Origin: Brachyspira sp. CAG:484
GTDB lineage: Bacteria > Cyanobacteriota > Vampirovibrionia > Gastranaerophilales > Gastranaerophilaceae
Direction: 5' to 3'
NCBI GenBank assembly: GCA_000431315.1
Contig: HF989689.1
Coordinates: forward strand, 1-25,228
Length of the DNA stretch: 25,228 nucleotides
Part shown: positions 7,878 through 15,478 of the stretch, piece by piece
Position numbering within the stretch: the stretch's first letter is position 1
Layout of the letters: each line of letters begins with the position of its first letter
Translations under genes and position numbers: made by a program
The notes under the pieces: generated by a model
Told to the model about the DNA's origin: nothing
Seen by the model: only the letters and a program-made list of their open reading frames with translations
Database searches by the model: none

Positions 7878-8675
7878 CTAATTTAATCTATCAATAACCG
7901 CCTTTAGTTTACCATAATGTCCGGCATTTAGCAAATCATAAAAGACTTTTGAAGTATAAGGAGCAAGAGCACATGTCCATTCTTTATCAAGATAAATTCC
8001 TTCAACAAATCTTGCGAAAAGTTCTGCCGGTTTTGTATAATATTTTTTTAATTTATTTATTCTCGCCGAAATTCGTTTCTGTTTTTTTTGTAAAGATCGA
8101 AGCCTTATGTAAGCAGAAAATGCCTGCGGCATCTCAGGAAAGTCATGCTCAATATTAGTAATTGAAAAAACTTCAACCGATTTTCTAAATAAACCACCGA
8201 TAAGCTTTACCCTGTCATATTTTAGCAGATAGCGAGCTTTTGATTTTTTGATATATTTCTCAAATTCTTTAAACTTTTTTGAACGCTGAAATTCCGGATA
8301 AAATTTCTTAATTACGCTCTCTTGTTTTTTTATTTGTTCTTTTACTCTGTCTTTATGCTCATATAATTTTACACATAAAGAATTTTCATCAACAAAATTA
8401 GTAACCTTTATTAACTCCTGTTCAAAATAAGTATGGTTTTCTTTAAAAATTTTTTCAAAAGAACCACCGGTTTTTGGCATTTCAGGCTCAATATTGTAGT
8501 GGATGTAATGCGCAAATTCATGCAAAAGCGTTGGTATAATTCTAAATTCAGGTAAATTTTTAGAAATATCAATTCTGTTTTTTAAAAAAAATCCCTGATG
8601 CCCCCGCGCCTTAGTCGTAGTATGAACCTCTATTCCAAGTCCTTCAAAATACCTGATTAAATCTTTAGCATCCAT
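7878..8675 (-). CDS. Putative HEXXH zinc metallopeptidase (ImmA/IrrE-like core)
   Basis: This encodes 265 aa. The N-terminal third resembles the ImmA/IrrE minimal peptidase: an alpha-beta start, RIDISKN, then LLHEFAHYIHY with His52, Glu53 and His56. A second acidic residue in KPAELFARFVEG (Glu218) is well placed as the third zinc ligand, as in gluzincin-like families. Residues of about 80-210 are an unusually long, lysine-rich, helical insertion between these motifs. There is no signal peptide or membrane segment, so it should be cytoplasmic. No helix-turn-helix or antitoxin neighbour accompanies it, unlike many ImmA/IrrE proteins. Zinc-protease fold is likely. Family and substrate are uncertain. 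Confidence 0.65.
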   Translation of the reverse strand: MDAKDLIRYFEGLGIEVHTTTKARGHQGFFLKNRIDISKNLPEFRIIPTLLHEFAHYIHYNIEPEMPKTGGSFEKIFKENHTYFEQELIKVTNFVDENSLCVKLYEHKDRVKEQIKKQESVIKKFYPEFQRSKKFKEFEKYIKKSKARYLLKYDRVKLIGGLFRKSVEVFSITNIEHDFPEMPQAFSAYIRLRSLQKKQKRISARINKLKKYYTKPAELFARFVEGIYLDKEWTCALAPYTSKVFYDLLNAGHYGKLKAVIDRLN

Positions 8676-8777
8676 AATAATATTATATTATAAAATATAA
8701 TATATTCCCCGGATAACTAATAGCAAATTTTAAAATTTTTTGTTTTTAATATAACAGGTTTCTATCATGGAGATATT
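8676..8777. promoter_or_regulatory. Divergent promoter region
   Basis: On the minus strand two overlapping TATAAT hexamers (8682-8687, 8687-8692) lie just before the peptidase ATG, so its mRNA would have almost no 5' leader. On the plus strand a GGAGAT ribosome binding site precedes the ATG at 8778, with only an AT-rich candidate -10 near 8745-8755. Confidence 0.35.
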
Positions 8778-9167
8778 ATGACTACTGAGTACAATATTAT
8801 TAAAAAGTTGCCTGACAATAAAATAATTATTGAGGAAACAAAAAAGAACAATTCAAAAAACCATCCTAAATACTATCTGCTTAATGAAGAACACGCCGAC
8901 TTATTTATAAAAAATAAAAAGAATTCAGATTTATTAACCAAAACCCAATCCGTTTTGTCTATGGTAGTTGCTTTATCCATAGCTTTATATGTAGGCATGA
9001 GGTCCAAAACAGATAAAATTAAAAATACTCTTTTTGGAATCGGAGCAGGAGCTATAACATTTGCAGGCGGAGAAATTTTTGACAGATGGTTTAAGAAAAA
9101 TACAGATAAAAGAATTCTTAAATTATTTAATGCAAAAGAAATACAAGATGATAAAAGACCTGAGTAA
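8778..9167 (+). CDS. Small membrane protein of unknown function
   Basis: This encodes 129 aa with a GGAG ribosome binding site 7 nt before ATG. Residues 1-52 are polar, lysine-rich and end in KYYLLNEEHADLF. Two hydrophobic segments at about 57-74 and 84-100 (the second rich in Gly and Ala) suggest a hairpin in the inner membrane with both ends on the same side. The C-terminus is again basic. I do not recognise the family. The stop codon lies inside the loop-proximal part of a strong terminator hairpin. Confidence 0.65.
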   Translation: MTTEYNIIKKLPDNKIIIEETKKNNSKNHPKYYLLNEEHADLFIKNKKNSDLLTKTQSVLSMVVALSIALYVGMRSKTDKIKNTLFGIGAGAITFAGGEIFDRWFKKNTDKRILKLFNAKEIQDDKRPE

Positions 9168-9183
9168 AATACTCAGGTCTTTT
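9153..9183. terminator. Strong bidirectional terminator overlapping a stop codon
   Basis: The arms 9153-9166 and 9170-9183 make a perfect 14-bp stem with a 3-nt loop. The core is GACCTGAGT/ACTCAGGTC and the flanking AAAA/TTTT gives U-tracts in both directions. It ends the 8778 gene (whose TAA is 9165-9167) and the ppdK unit coming from the other side. Confidence 0.85.
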
Positions 9184-9186
9184 AAA

Positions 9187-9540
9187 TTATTCTCCATATG
9201 GAACTTTTTTGCCGTCAATAATAGTATAACAGACATCCGGATCTCTCATATGATCCATAAGCATAGGGAAAAACGAACCCGGAGAATTTTGCGTGTTTAG
9301 CAGTTCGTCAATCTTTGCTCTGTTATAATGGCAAACATAATGTGATTGATAAGTAATTGTACAGGTACCATTTTCCATTCCGCTGATTTTTACCGAAGTT
9401 GCAGATTCCTTATCATATTCGTAATGAGTTTTGCACTGAAGCAGATTTTTATAAAAACTATCAGACAGCCCCGCATACGAAATATTCGATACTGCTGCAA
9501 ACACCAATGAAAATATCAGTAAAGGCACCCGTTTCTTCAT
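9187..9540 (-). CDS. Small exported four-cysteine protein, unknown function
   Basis: This encodes 117 aa. Residues 1-23 form a clear signal peptide (KKR, hydrophobic core, cleavage after SYA). The mature protein of about 94 aa has four cysteines (36, 60, 70, 104), enough for two disulfides, which fits an oxidising compartment. No known domain is recognised. It starts 9 bp after the ppdK stop, and a GAGGG purine run at the ppdK end can serve as its ribosome binding site, though the spacing is long. It is therefore likely on the ppdK transcript, which ends at the hairpin just downstream. No functional link to PPDK is obvious. Confidence 0.7.
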   Translation of the reverse strand: MKKRVPLLIFSLVFAAVSNISYAGLSDSFYKNLLQCKTHYEYDKESATSVKISGMENGTCTITYQSHYVCHYNRAKIDELLNTQNSPGSFFPMLMDHMRDPDVCYTIIDGKKVPYGE

Positions 9541-9549
9541 TAAAACTAC

Positions 9550-12195
9550 TTACCCTCTTTCTTCCACTACAGCCTGTGCCGCAGCAAGTCTTGCCTGAGG
9601 AACTCTGAACGGTGAGCAGGAAACATACTGCAATCCTATTCTGTGACAGAATTTTACAGAATCAGGATCCCCACCATGCTCTCCGCAAATACCGCGTTTC
9701 AGATCCGGTCTTACAGGAAGAGCTTTTTCAAGAGCAATCTGCATTAACTGTCCTACCCCGGTTTGGTCAAGGCTTTCAAACGGGTTGCGAGGAAGAATTT
9801 TCTGCTCTACATAACGTTTTAGGAATTTTCCTTCAGCGTCATCACGTGAATATCCAAATGTCATCTGTGTAAGGTCATTTGTACCAAATGAGAAAAATTC
9901 TGCATACTCTGCAATCTCGTTAGCAGTTAACGCTGCACGAGGAATTTCAATCATTGTACCGAACTTATAGTCAACTTTCACGCCTTTTTCTTCCATGACT
10001 TCGCATGCAACACGTTCAAGCAGGCATTGTACAGTTTTAAGCTCATTTACATGACCTACAAGAGGAATCATAACTTCCGGCTTAACATCCAATCCTTCTT
10101 TTTTCAAATCACAAGCAGCTGTAAAGATTGCTCTTACCTGCATTTCATTGATTTCCGGATAAGTAATCCCTAAGCGGCATCCTCTCAAGCCCATCATAGG
10201 GTTAGATTCAGACAAACCTTCAACTATATTCAGCATTTTTTCGTCTTCTTTGTAATCTTCACCTTTAGCTTTTTTCGTTGCCACTGTTGCAATCAATTCA
10301 TCTTTATTAGGTAAAAATTCATGAAGTGGAGGATCCAAAAGTCTTATTGTCATAGGCTTTTCACCAAGTGCTTTAAACATTTCATAGAAATCTTTGTACT
10401 GCATTGGGAGAAGTTTATCCAAAGCTTCTTTTCTAGCTTCCGGAGTACCGGCAATAATCATTTTCTGAACCCAAGGAAGTCTGTCAGGATCCATAAACAT
10501 ATGTTCTGTACGGCAAAGCCCAACCCCTTCAGCACCAAGTTCAAGAGCTTTGGCAACATCAGCAGGAGTGTCAGCATTTGCTCTAACTGTCAGCTTTTTA
10601 ATTTCATCTACCCAGCTGAATAACTGCTGGAAGTTTTCGTCCATTTTAGCAACAGATGTTTTAACAGCGCCTTCCATAACTTCTCCTGTACCGCCGTCAA
10701 GAGAAATAATATCGTCTTTGTGATAAACTTTTCCGTTTTTACCGGTTAAAGTTTCATTTTTCAAATCGATAACTAAATCCTCAGCACCGGCAACACAAGG
10801 TTTGCCCATACCCTTGGCAACAACTGCTGCATGAGAAGTCATGCCGCCTCTGAGGGTTAACACACCCTGCGAAGCAATCATACCATGGATGTCATCCGGA
10901 CAGGTTTCAATACGTACAAGAATAATCTTTTCTCCGTTTGCGCCTCTTTCTGCAGCTTCTTCTGTATCGAATACAATTTTACCTACAGCAGCACCCGGAG
11001 ATGCAGCAAGACCGGTTGCAATATGAACAGCCTGTTTTTTAGCATCTGCTTCAAAGCTAGGAAGCAATAGCTGGTATAACTGGTATGGATCAACTAATTG
11101 AACTGCTCTTTCTTTTGTAATAATACCTTCTTTTTCCATTTCAACGGCAATTCTAACAGCAGCAGCTGCAGTTCTTTTACCGTTACGGGTTTGAAGGATA
11201 TACAATTTGCCGCGTTCGATTGTAAATTCCATATCCTGAACATCTTTATAACCTTTTTCAAGTTTTTTTGCTATATCAACATATTGTTTATAAAGCTCAG
11301 GCATTTCATGTTCGAGTTCTGCAATTGGTTTTGGAGTTCTGATACCGGCAACAACATCTTCGCCCTGAGCATTTGTTAAATACTCACCGTAGAATTTATT
11401 TTCGCCTGTAGAAGGGTTTCTTGTAAATGAAACACCGGTTGCACAGTCATCGCCCATATTACCAAATACCATTGTCTGTACGTTAACAGCAGTACCATAG
11501 TTATGGTCAATTTTATAGTGATTTCTGTAAGCAACTGCACGAGGAATATTCCAAGAACGGAACACCGCTTCAATAGCTTCCTGAAGTTGAATGTAAGGAT
11601 CCTGAGGGAATTCTTTTCCTGTTTCAGCTTTAATTAAAGCTTTATATGGTTCAATTAAAGATTTCCAGTCATCAGCATTCAGGTCAGTATCTGATTTGTA
11701 GCCTTTTTCTTCTTTAATTTTATCAAGGTAATCTTCAAATTTTTGTCTTTCAATGTCCCATGCAACAGAGCCGAACATTGTTAAGAAACGACGGTATGAA
11801 TCATAGCAGAAGCGAGGATTATTAGTTAATTTAATCATACCTTCAACTGTTTTATCATTCATACCAAGGTTAAGGATAGTTTCCATCATGCCTGGCATAG
11901 AAAGTCTTGCACCGGAACGTACTGATACCAGCAAAGGATTTTCAGCATCGCCGAATTTTTTACCTGTTTGGTTTTCAACATCTTTCAGTGCAGTTTTAAC
12001 TTCATCCATCAACCCTTCAGGCATTTTATTGCCATGGTTAATGTAATCCATACAGGTTTCAGTTGTAATAGTTAACCCCGGAGGTACCGGCAAACCGAGA
12101 TTAGTCATCTCAGCAAGATTGGCACCTTTGCCCCCGAGAAGATTTCGCATGGATGCATCACCTTCTCTAAAGAGCCATACGCGTTTTTCAGTCAT
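9550..12195 (-). CDS. ppdK: Pyruvate, phosphate dikinase
   Basis: This encodes 881 aa, typical for the family, with an AAGGAG site before the ATG. The N-terminal ATP-grasp domain begins with GGKGANLAEMTNLGLPVPPG. The swivelling domain has the phospho-histidine motif GGMTSHAAVVAKGMGKPC with His455. The C-terminal PEP/pyruvate TIM barrel carries LCRTEHMF, GLRGCRLG, FGTNDLTQMTFGYSRDD and the catalytic GICGEHGGDP with Cys837. It reversibly converts pyruvate, ATP and phosphate to PEP, AMP and pyrophosphate in the cytoplasm. In anaerobes it often works glycolytically with pyrophosphate. No PPDK regulatory kinase gene is adjacent. All key residues are present. Confidence 0.98.
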   Translation of the reverse strand: MTEKRVWLFREGDASMRNLLGGKGANLAEMTNLGLPVPPGLTITTETCMDYINHGNKMPEGLMDEVKTALKDVENQTGKKFGDAENPLLVSVRSGARLSMPGMMETILNLGMNDKTVEGMIKLTNNPRFCYDSYRRFLTMFGSVAWDIERQKFEDYLDKIKEEKGYKSDTDLNADDWKSLIEPYKALIKAETGKEFPQDPYIQLQEAIEAVFRSWNIPRAVAYRNHYKIDHNYGTAVNVQTMVFGNMGDDCATGVSFTRNPSTGENKFYGEYLTNAQGEDVVAGIRTPKPIAELEHEMPELYKQYVDIAKKLEKGYKDVQDMEFTIERGKLYILQTRNGKRTAAAAVRIAVEMEKEGIITKERAVQLVDPYQLYQLLLPSFEADAKKQAVHIATGLAASPGAAVGKIVFDTEEAAERGANGEKIILVRIETCPDDIHGMIASQGVLTLRGGMTSHAAVVAKGMGKPCVAGAEDLVIDLKNETLTGKNGKVYHKDDIISLDGGTGEVMEGAVKTSVAKMDENFQQLFSWVDEIKKLTVRANADTPADVAKALELGAEGVGLCRTEHMFMDPDRLPWVQKMIIAGTPEARKEALDKLLPMQYKDFYEMFKALGEKPMTIRLLDPPLHEFLPNKDELIATVATKKAKGEDYKEDEKMLNIVEGLSESNPMMGLRGCRLGITYPEINEMQVRAIFTAACDLKKEGLDVKPEVMIPLVGHVNELKTVQCLLERVACEVMEEKGVKVDYKFGTMIEIPRAALTANEIAEYAEFFSFGTNDLTQMTFGYSRDDAEGKFLKRYVEQKILPRNPFESLDQTGVGQLMQIALEKALPVRPDLKRGICGEHGGDPDSVKFCHRIGLQYVSCSPFRVPQARLAAAQAVVEERG

Positions 12196-12240
12196 AGTTT
12201 TCTCCTTTTTATAACACTCTCACCAAAAACTTATAGGCTA

Positions 12241-12249
12241 ATTGTATCA
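12241..12249 (-). promoter_or_regulatory. ppdK: Extended -10 promoter of ppdK
   Basis: The minus strand reads TGA TACAAT (TACAAT at 12241-12246). The predicted start at about 12234 gives a leader of roughly 38 nt containing the AAGGAG site. No consensus -35 is visible. Confidence 0.5.
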
Positions 12250-12310
12250 TAAATATATATTTTTAATAGGTGTTAAGAAAAAATAATTAAAATAAAAACA
12301 GAAAACAATA

Positions 12311-12541
12311 CTACTTTTTAAAATAATCACAAATTAATTTCTTTTTGCGCGGGAACAAAAATCTAACTTTTTCGGCAAACTTATTTTTTTCCAAATCAGC
12401 AAGTTCTTTTTTCAGGATTGCTTTTTCCAGTACAACTTTGTTATACAATTCGGAGCAGATATAACTTTTATCAATATGATTTTTTAATTTTGCCAGCTGT
12501 GTTTCTTTCTCTTTTATTGCCAGTAATAGTTCTTTTTTCAC
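12311..12541 (-). CDS. Small basic coiled-coil protein, unknown function
   Basis: This encodes 76 aa with a GTG start supported by GAGG 10 nt upstream. Residues 1-53 form a continuous charged helix with leucine/isoleucine heptads (LLLAIKEKETQLAKLKNHI, then LEKAILKKELADLEK). The C-terminal 20 residues are strongly basic and aromatic (FLFPRKKKLICDYFKK). There is no signal or membrane segment. It is separated from both neighbours by gaps of over 100 bp. It could be a small nucleic-acid-binding or scaffold peptide, but that is only inferred from charge. No family is recognised. Confidence 0.55.
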   Translation of the reverse strand: MKKELLLAIKEKETQLAKLKNHIDKSYICSELYNKVVLEKAILKKELADLEKNKFAEKVRFLFPRKKKLICDYFKK

Positions 12542-12575
12542 GTTAAAAAAACCTCATAAAAATCTATGGATTTGG

Positions 12576-12597
12576 AATGTACAAATTTATATTCCTT
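12576..12597. other. Imperfect palindrome upstream of the small coiled-coil gene
   Basis: Arms ggaatgta and tatattcc are complementary apart from one mispair on the DNA level. Position upstream of the 12541 start would allow an operator role. No regulator can be named. Confidence 0.2.
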
Positions 12598-12668
12598 AAT
12601 CCGTTTTTACATTATCAGAATAATCTTAATTGTAAAGTTTTAAATCAGCTTTTTAGGTGATTTTGAAT

Positions 12669-13217
12669 TTACACAGGTAATAAATCATACTCATAGCCTA
12701 TTTTTAATGCTTTTAAATTTAAAGGCATTAAATTTTTTCTATGAGCAGGAATTACCGCATCAAGAGCATCATTTAAAGATTCCAAAGTTACAAGCTTACT
12801 TACTTTAGCCAGAATACCGAGAGCAAGGATATTGGTCATCTTAATATTACCGACATTTTCTGCCAATTTGGTAATTGGTGCAAACAAATAGTTTATATCA
12901 GCTCTTGTTTTAATTTCTTTTGCAAGAGATGAATTTGCAATCATCCATCCGCCTTTTTTAATTTTGGAAACAAATTTCTCTACAGATGCCTGATTTAAAG
13001 CAACAACAAAATCTGCTTCTTTTTTATTAACTGCGCTGACCTCTTCGGTATCGTTCATTACAATTTCGCAGTTTACGGTACCGCCGCGCATTTCAGCACC
13101 GTAACAAGGATACCAGGTTACATTTTTTCCTGCTACCATAAACGCATTTGCAAGTACTTCACCTGCCAGCAATACACCTTGTCCACCAAATCCTGCAATA
13201 ATGAAATTTTTTTCCAT
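12669..13217 (-). CDS. 2-oxoacid:ferredoxin oxidoreductase, gamma subunit
   Basis: This encodes 182 aa, the usual size for the gamma (POR-gamma/KorC/VorC) subunit. The N-terminal motif GFGGQGVLLAGEVLANAF and the segment YGAEMRGGTVNCEIV are characteristic. The gamma domain takes part in CoA binding in the assembled enzyme. It is the last gene of a four-gene operon with an AAGGGAA ribosome binding site and an 10-bp gap from beta. A weak inverted repeat (12642-12663) follows the stop but lacks a good U-tract, so the terminator is unclear. Confidence 0.92.
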   Translation of the reverse strand: MEKNFIIAGFGGQGVLLAGEVLANAFMVAGKNVTWYPCYGAEMRGGTVNCEIVMNDTEEVSAVNKKEADFVVALNQASVEKFVSKIKKGGWMIANSSLAKEIKTRADINYLFAPITKLAENVGNIKMTNILALGILAKVSKLVTLESLNDALDAVIPAHRKNLMPLNLKALKIGYEYDLLPV

Positions 13218-13227
13218 AGTATTTCCC

Positions 13228-13989
13228 TTAATTCCTGTCTGCTGTGATGTCCTTATAAACGCCCGGTTTGAAAACTTCCATCATTTGATTTCTTACTCTG
13301 TCATGAGCCTGTTGAGGTGTCATTTTCCAGTTTGTCGGGCAGGTAGATAAAATTTCTACAAAGCTGAAACCCAATCCCTGAAGCTGGATTTCAAAAGCTT
13401 TTTTTATAGCCTGTTTAGCTTTACGGATATTTGCAACCGTATCCAGCGAAACTCTTGCGCTGAACGCTGTACCGTCGCACAATGCAATATGTTCTGCAAT
13501 TTTAATCGGATAACCGTAATATTCAACATTTCTTCCGGTCGGAGATGTAGTTGTAACTTGTCCAAGCAAAGTAGTAGGTCCAAGCTGACCGCCTGTCATA
13601 CCGTAAGTTGTATTATTTATACAAACGGCAGTAACATTTTCTCCGCGCAGAGCTGTATGAAGACTTTCTGCCATACCGATTGAAGCAAAGTCGCCATCGC
13701 CTTGATATGTAAATACAAATTTATCAGGTCTTGCTCTTTTTATTCCTGTAGCTTCTGCAAGAGCTCTGCCATGAGGAGCTTCCAGCGAATCTACGTCTAA
13801 GAAATCATAGATTGTAACAGAACATCCTATTGATGCAACTGCAATTGTATTTTCCCTGATACCGAGTTCATCCATAACCTCGCCGACAAGTCTTACGGCT
13901 ACACCATGGTCGCACCCGGGACAGAATGAATATTTTGTACCCTCTTTTATTGAATCAGGTATTTTAAATGTTTGTGTTAAAGCTGCCAT
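13228..13989 (-). CDS. 2-oxoacid:ferredoxin oxidoreductase, beta (thiamine diphosphate) subunit
   Basis: This encodes 253 aa. CPGC at residues 23-26 and a third cysteine at 56 (ASIGCS) are the conserved cysteines of the subunit's iron-sulfur cluster. GDGDFASIG at 97-105 with NNTTYGMTGGQ at 125-135 forms the TPP-magnesium binding motif. The subunit carries out decarboxylation of the 2-oxoacid and passes electrons towards ferredoxin. Its AAAGGGAT site overlaps the end of the alpha gene, which stops one base before this start, so translation is probably coupled. The size matches KorB/VorA of four-subunit enzymes, not the longer single-chain pyruvate:ferredoxin oxidoreductase. Confidence 0.93.
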   Translation of the reverse strand: MAALTQTFKIPDSIKEGTKYSFCPGCDHGVAVRLVGEVMDELGIRENTIAVASIGCSVTIYDFLDVDSLEAPHGRALAEATGIKRARPDKFVFTYQGDGDFASIGMAESLHTALRGENVTAVCINNTTYGMTGGQLGPTTLLGQVTTTSPTGRNVEYYGYPIKIAEHIALCDGTAFSARVSLDTVANIRKAKQAIKKAFEIQLQGLGFSFVEILSTCPTNWKMTPQQAHDRVRNQMMEVFKPGVYKDITADRN

Positions 13990-13990
13990 T

Positions 13991-15067
13991 TTATCCCTTT
14001 ATTTGTCTTTTAATTTCATTAACTATATCATCAACTTCCGGAGGAGCGCCTACCGGCTTGTTATAAAGCTCAACTGGAACTTTTCCGTTTACGGCAAGTC
14101 TTACATCTCTCACCATCTGTCCCATATTGACTTCAACAACCAAAAATTTCTTTGTTCTTTCAGCAAGTTCGGCAAGCCTTTTTGAAGGAAACGGGAACAA
14201 TGTAACAGGTCTAAGCATACCGACTTTCAATCCTAGTTTTCTGCATTCTTTCATAGCAGATTTAACATTTCTGGATGGTCCGCCAAAGCTTACAAGAATA
14301 ATATCAGCATCGTCTGTATTGAATTCTTCCCACTCAGTTTCATTTTCTTCAATAGCTTTATATTTTTCAAAAAGTTTATTCAGGAAAACGCATCTGTCTT
14401 CGGCAAGAGGACCGTAAGAACGGATTATTCGTGATTTGCGTCCCTTTGCTCCGGTCAAAGCCCATTCAGAATTATCTATTTCCGGGTAAGGATACTCGCC
14501 AAATTCTACCGGCTCCATCATTTGCCCGAGCATTCCATCTGCAAGCAAGACAGTAGGATTTCTGTACTTCTGGGCAAGATAAAAAGCCTTGTAAGTTAAA
14601 TCAACACATTCCTGAACGGTAGAAGGAGCAAGGACTATCAATTTATAATCACCATTTCCTCCGCCTATTGTTGCCTGGTTATAATCACCCTGTGACGGGT
14701 AAATATTACCTAAACCCGGTCCGCCTCTCATTACGCTGACCAAAACCACCGGCAGTTCATCTGTAGCCGCATAGGAAAGAGCTTCCTGCATTAATGATAT
14801 TGCACAGGAAGAAGATGATGTCATTGCCTTTACACCGGTCGATACAGCGCCGATAACCATATTAATAGCACCGAGTTCGCTTTCTGCAGAAACATAACCC
14901 CTGTTAAGCTCCTGCATCTTCCCGCTCATAAATTCACCAATTTCACTCTGCGGTGTAATAGGATAACCAAAATAGCACTGGCAGCCTGCAATAACTGCTG
15001 CATTAGCTATAGCGTAATTGCCTTTTGTTAAAACTTTTTTGCTTGTTTTTGTTAAACATTCTGTCAT
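13991..15067 (-). CDS. vorB: 2-oxoacid:ferredoxin oxidoreductase, alpha subunit (VorB/KorA type)
   Basis: This encodes 358 aa. The alpha-subunit signature YPITPQSE is at residues 35-42, followed by ESELGAINMVIGA, TSSSSCAISLMQEALSYA, RGGPGLGNIYPSQGDY and LGQMMEPVEF. From memory the whole pattern is closest to proteins annotated as 3-methyl-2-oxobutanoate dehydrogenase VorB, but 2-oxoglutarate oxidoreductase KorA proteins are very similar. The substrate (branched-chain 2-oxoacid or 2-oxoglutarate) cannot be fixed from sequence alone. It oxidatively decarboxylates 2-oxoacids to acyl-CoA with reduced ferredoxin in the cytoplasm. It lies second in the operon, with a GAGGATAAG site just after the ferredoxin gene. 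Confidence 0.92.
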   Translation of the reverse strand: MTECLTKTSKKVLTKGNYAIANAAVIAGCQCYFGYPITPQSEIGEFMSGKMQELNRGYVSAESELGAINMVIGAVSTGVKAMTSSSSCAISLMQEALSYAATDELPVVLVSVMRGGPGLGNIYPSQGDYNQATIGGGNGDYKLIVLAPSTVQECVDLTYKAFYLAQKYRNPTVLLADGMLGQMMEPVEFGEYPYPEIDNSEWALTGAKGRKSRIIRSYGPLAEDRCVFLNKLFEKYKAIEENETEWEEFNTDDADIILVSFGGPSRNVKSAMKECRKLGLKVGMLRPVTLFPFPSKRLAELAERTKKFLVVEVNMGQMVRDVRLAVNGKVPVELYNKPVGAPPEVDDIVNEIKRQIKG

Positions 15068-15077
15068 ATTATTAAAC

Positions 15078-15290
15078 TTATCCTCTGTAAACTTCTGTAA
15101 TTGCTAAATCAGGACATCTTGTTGCACACATTGCACAACCAAGACATTCGTGATTTGGATCATAAAACTCAACAAGATGATCTCCGAGATTATTTGTTTT
15201 TGAACCAACCCTCAAAAGTTTTTTTGGGCATTCATTTATGCACAGGTAACACGCTTTACACTTAGTTTCGTCCAGTACTATATGGCTCAT
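15078..15290 (-). CDS. 2[4Fe-4S] ferredoxin, delta subunit of the 2-oxoacid oxidoreductase
   Basis: This encodes 70 aa with two complete cluster motifs: CKACYLCINECP (Cys 11, 14, 17, 21) and CLGCAMCATRCP (Cys 49, 52, 55, 59). It is the electron-transfer delta subunit (KorD/VorD). It is the first gene of the operon, preceded by AAAGGTG at a good distance from the ATG. The order delta-alpha-beta-gamma is common for Kor/Vor operons in anaerobic bacteria. Confidence 0.93.
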   Translation of the reverse strand: MSHIVLDETKCKACYLCINECPKKLLRVGSKTNNLGDHLVEFYDPNHECLGCAMCATRCPDLAITEVYRG

Positions 15291-15336
15291 TCCACACCTT
15301 TCTTTCCCATGCCTGTATTCACACAGTCTAATAGTT

Positions 15337-15345
15337 ATTATATCA
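15337..15345 (-). promoter_or_regulatory. Extended -10 promoter of the 2-oxoacid oxidoreductase operon
   Basis: The minus strand reads TGA TATAAT (TATAAT at 15337-15342). The predicted start near 15330 gives a leader of about 40 nt. The -35 region has no TTGACA. A perfect 12-bp palindrome (ttacaattgtaa, 15374-15385) lies about 45-55 bp upstream of the start and may bind a regulator. Confidence 0.55.
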
Positions 15346-15478
15346 CTTATAAGTAAAAAAGTTGCTTTTATCTTTACAATTGTAATAATATTCGTTAATA
15401 TTTTTGCTTAATTTGCCCCGCTTCTGTTAATATATTATGCAGGGATATGTATATTTATTAAAGGAAAGTAGAAAACCA

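Noticed and set aside
10321..11379. Plus-strand open frames within ppdK
   Set aside because: They are antisense to a fully conserved PPDK gene with no sign of coding selection.
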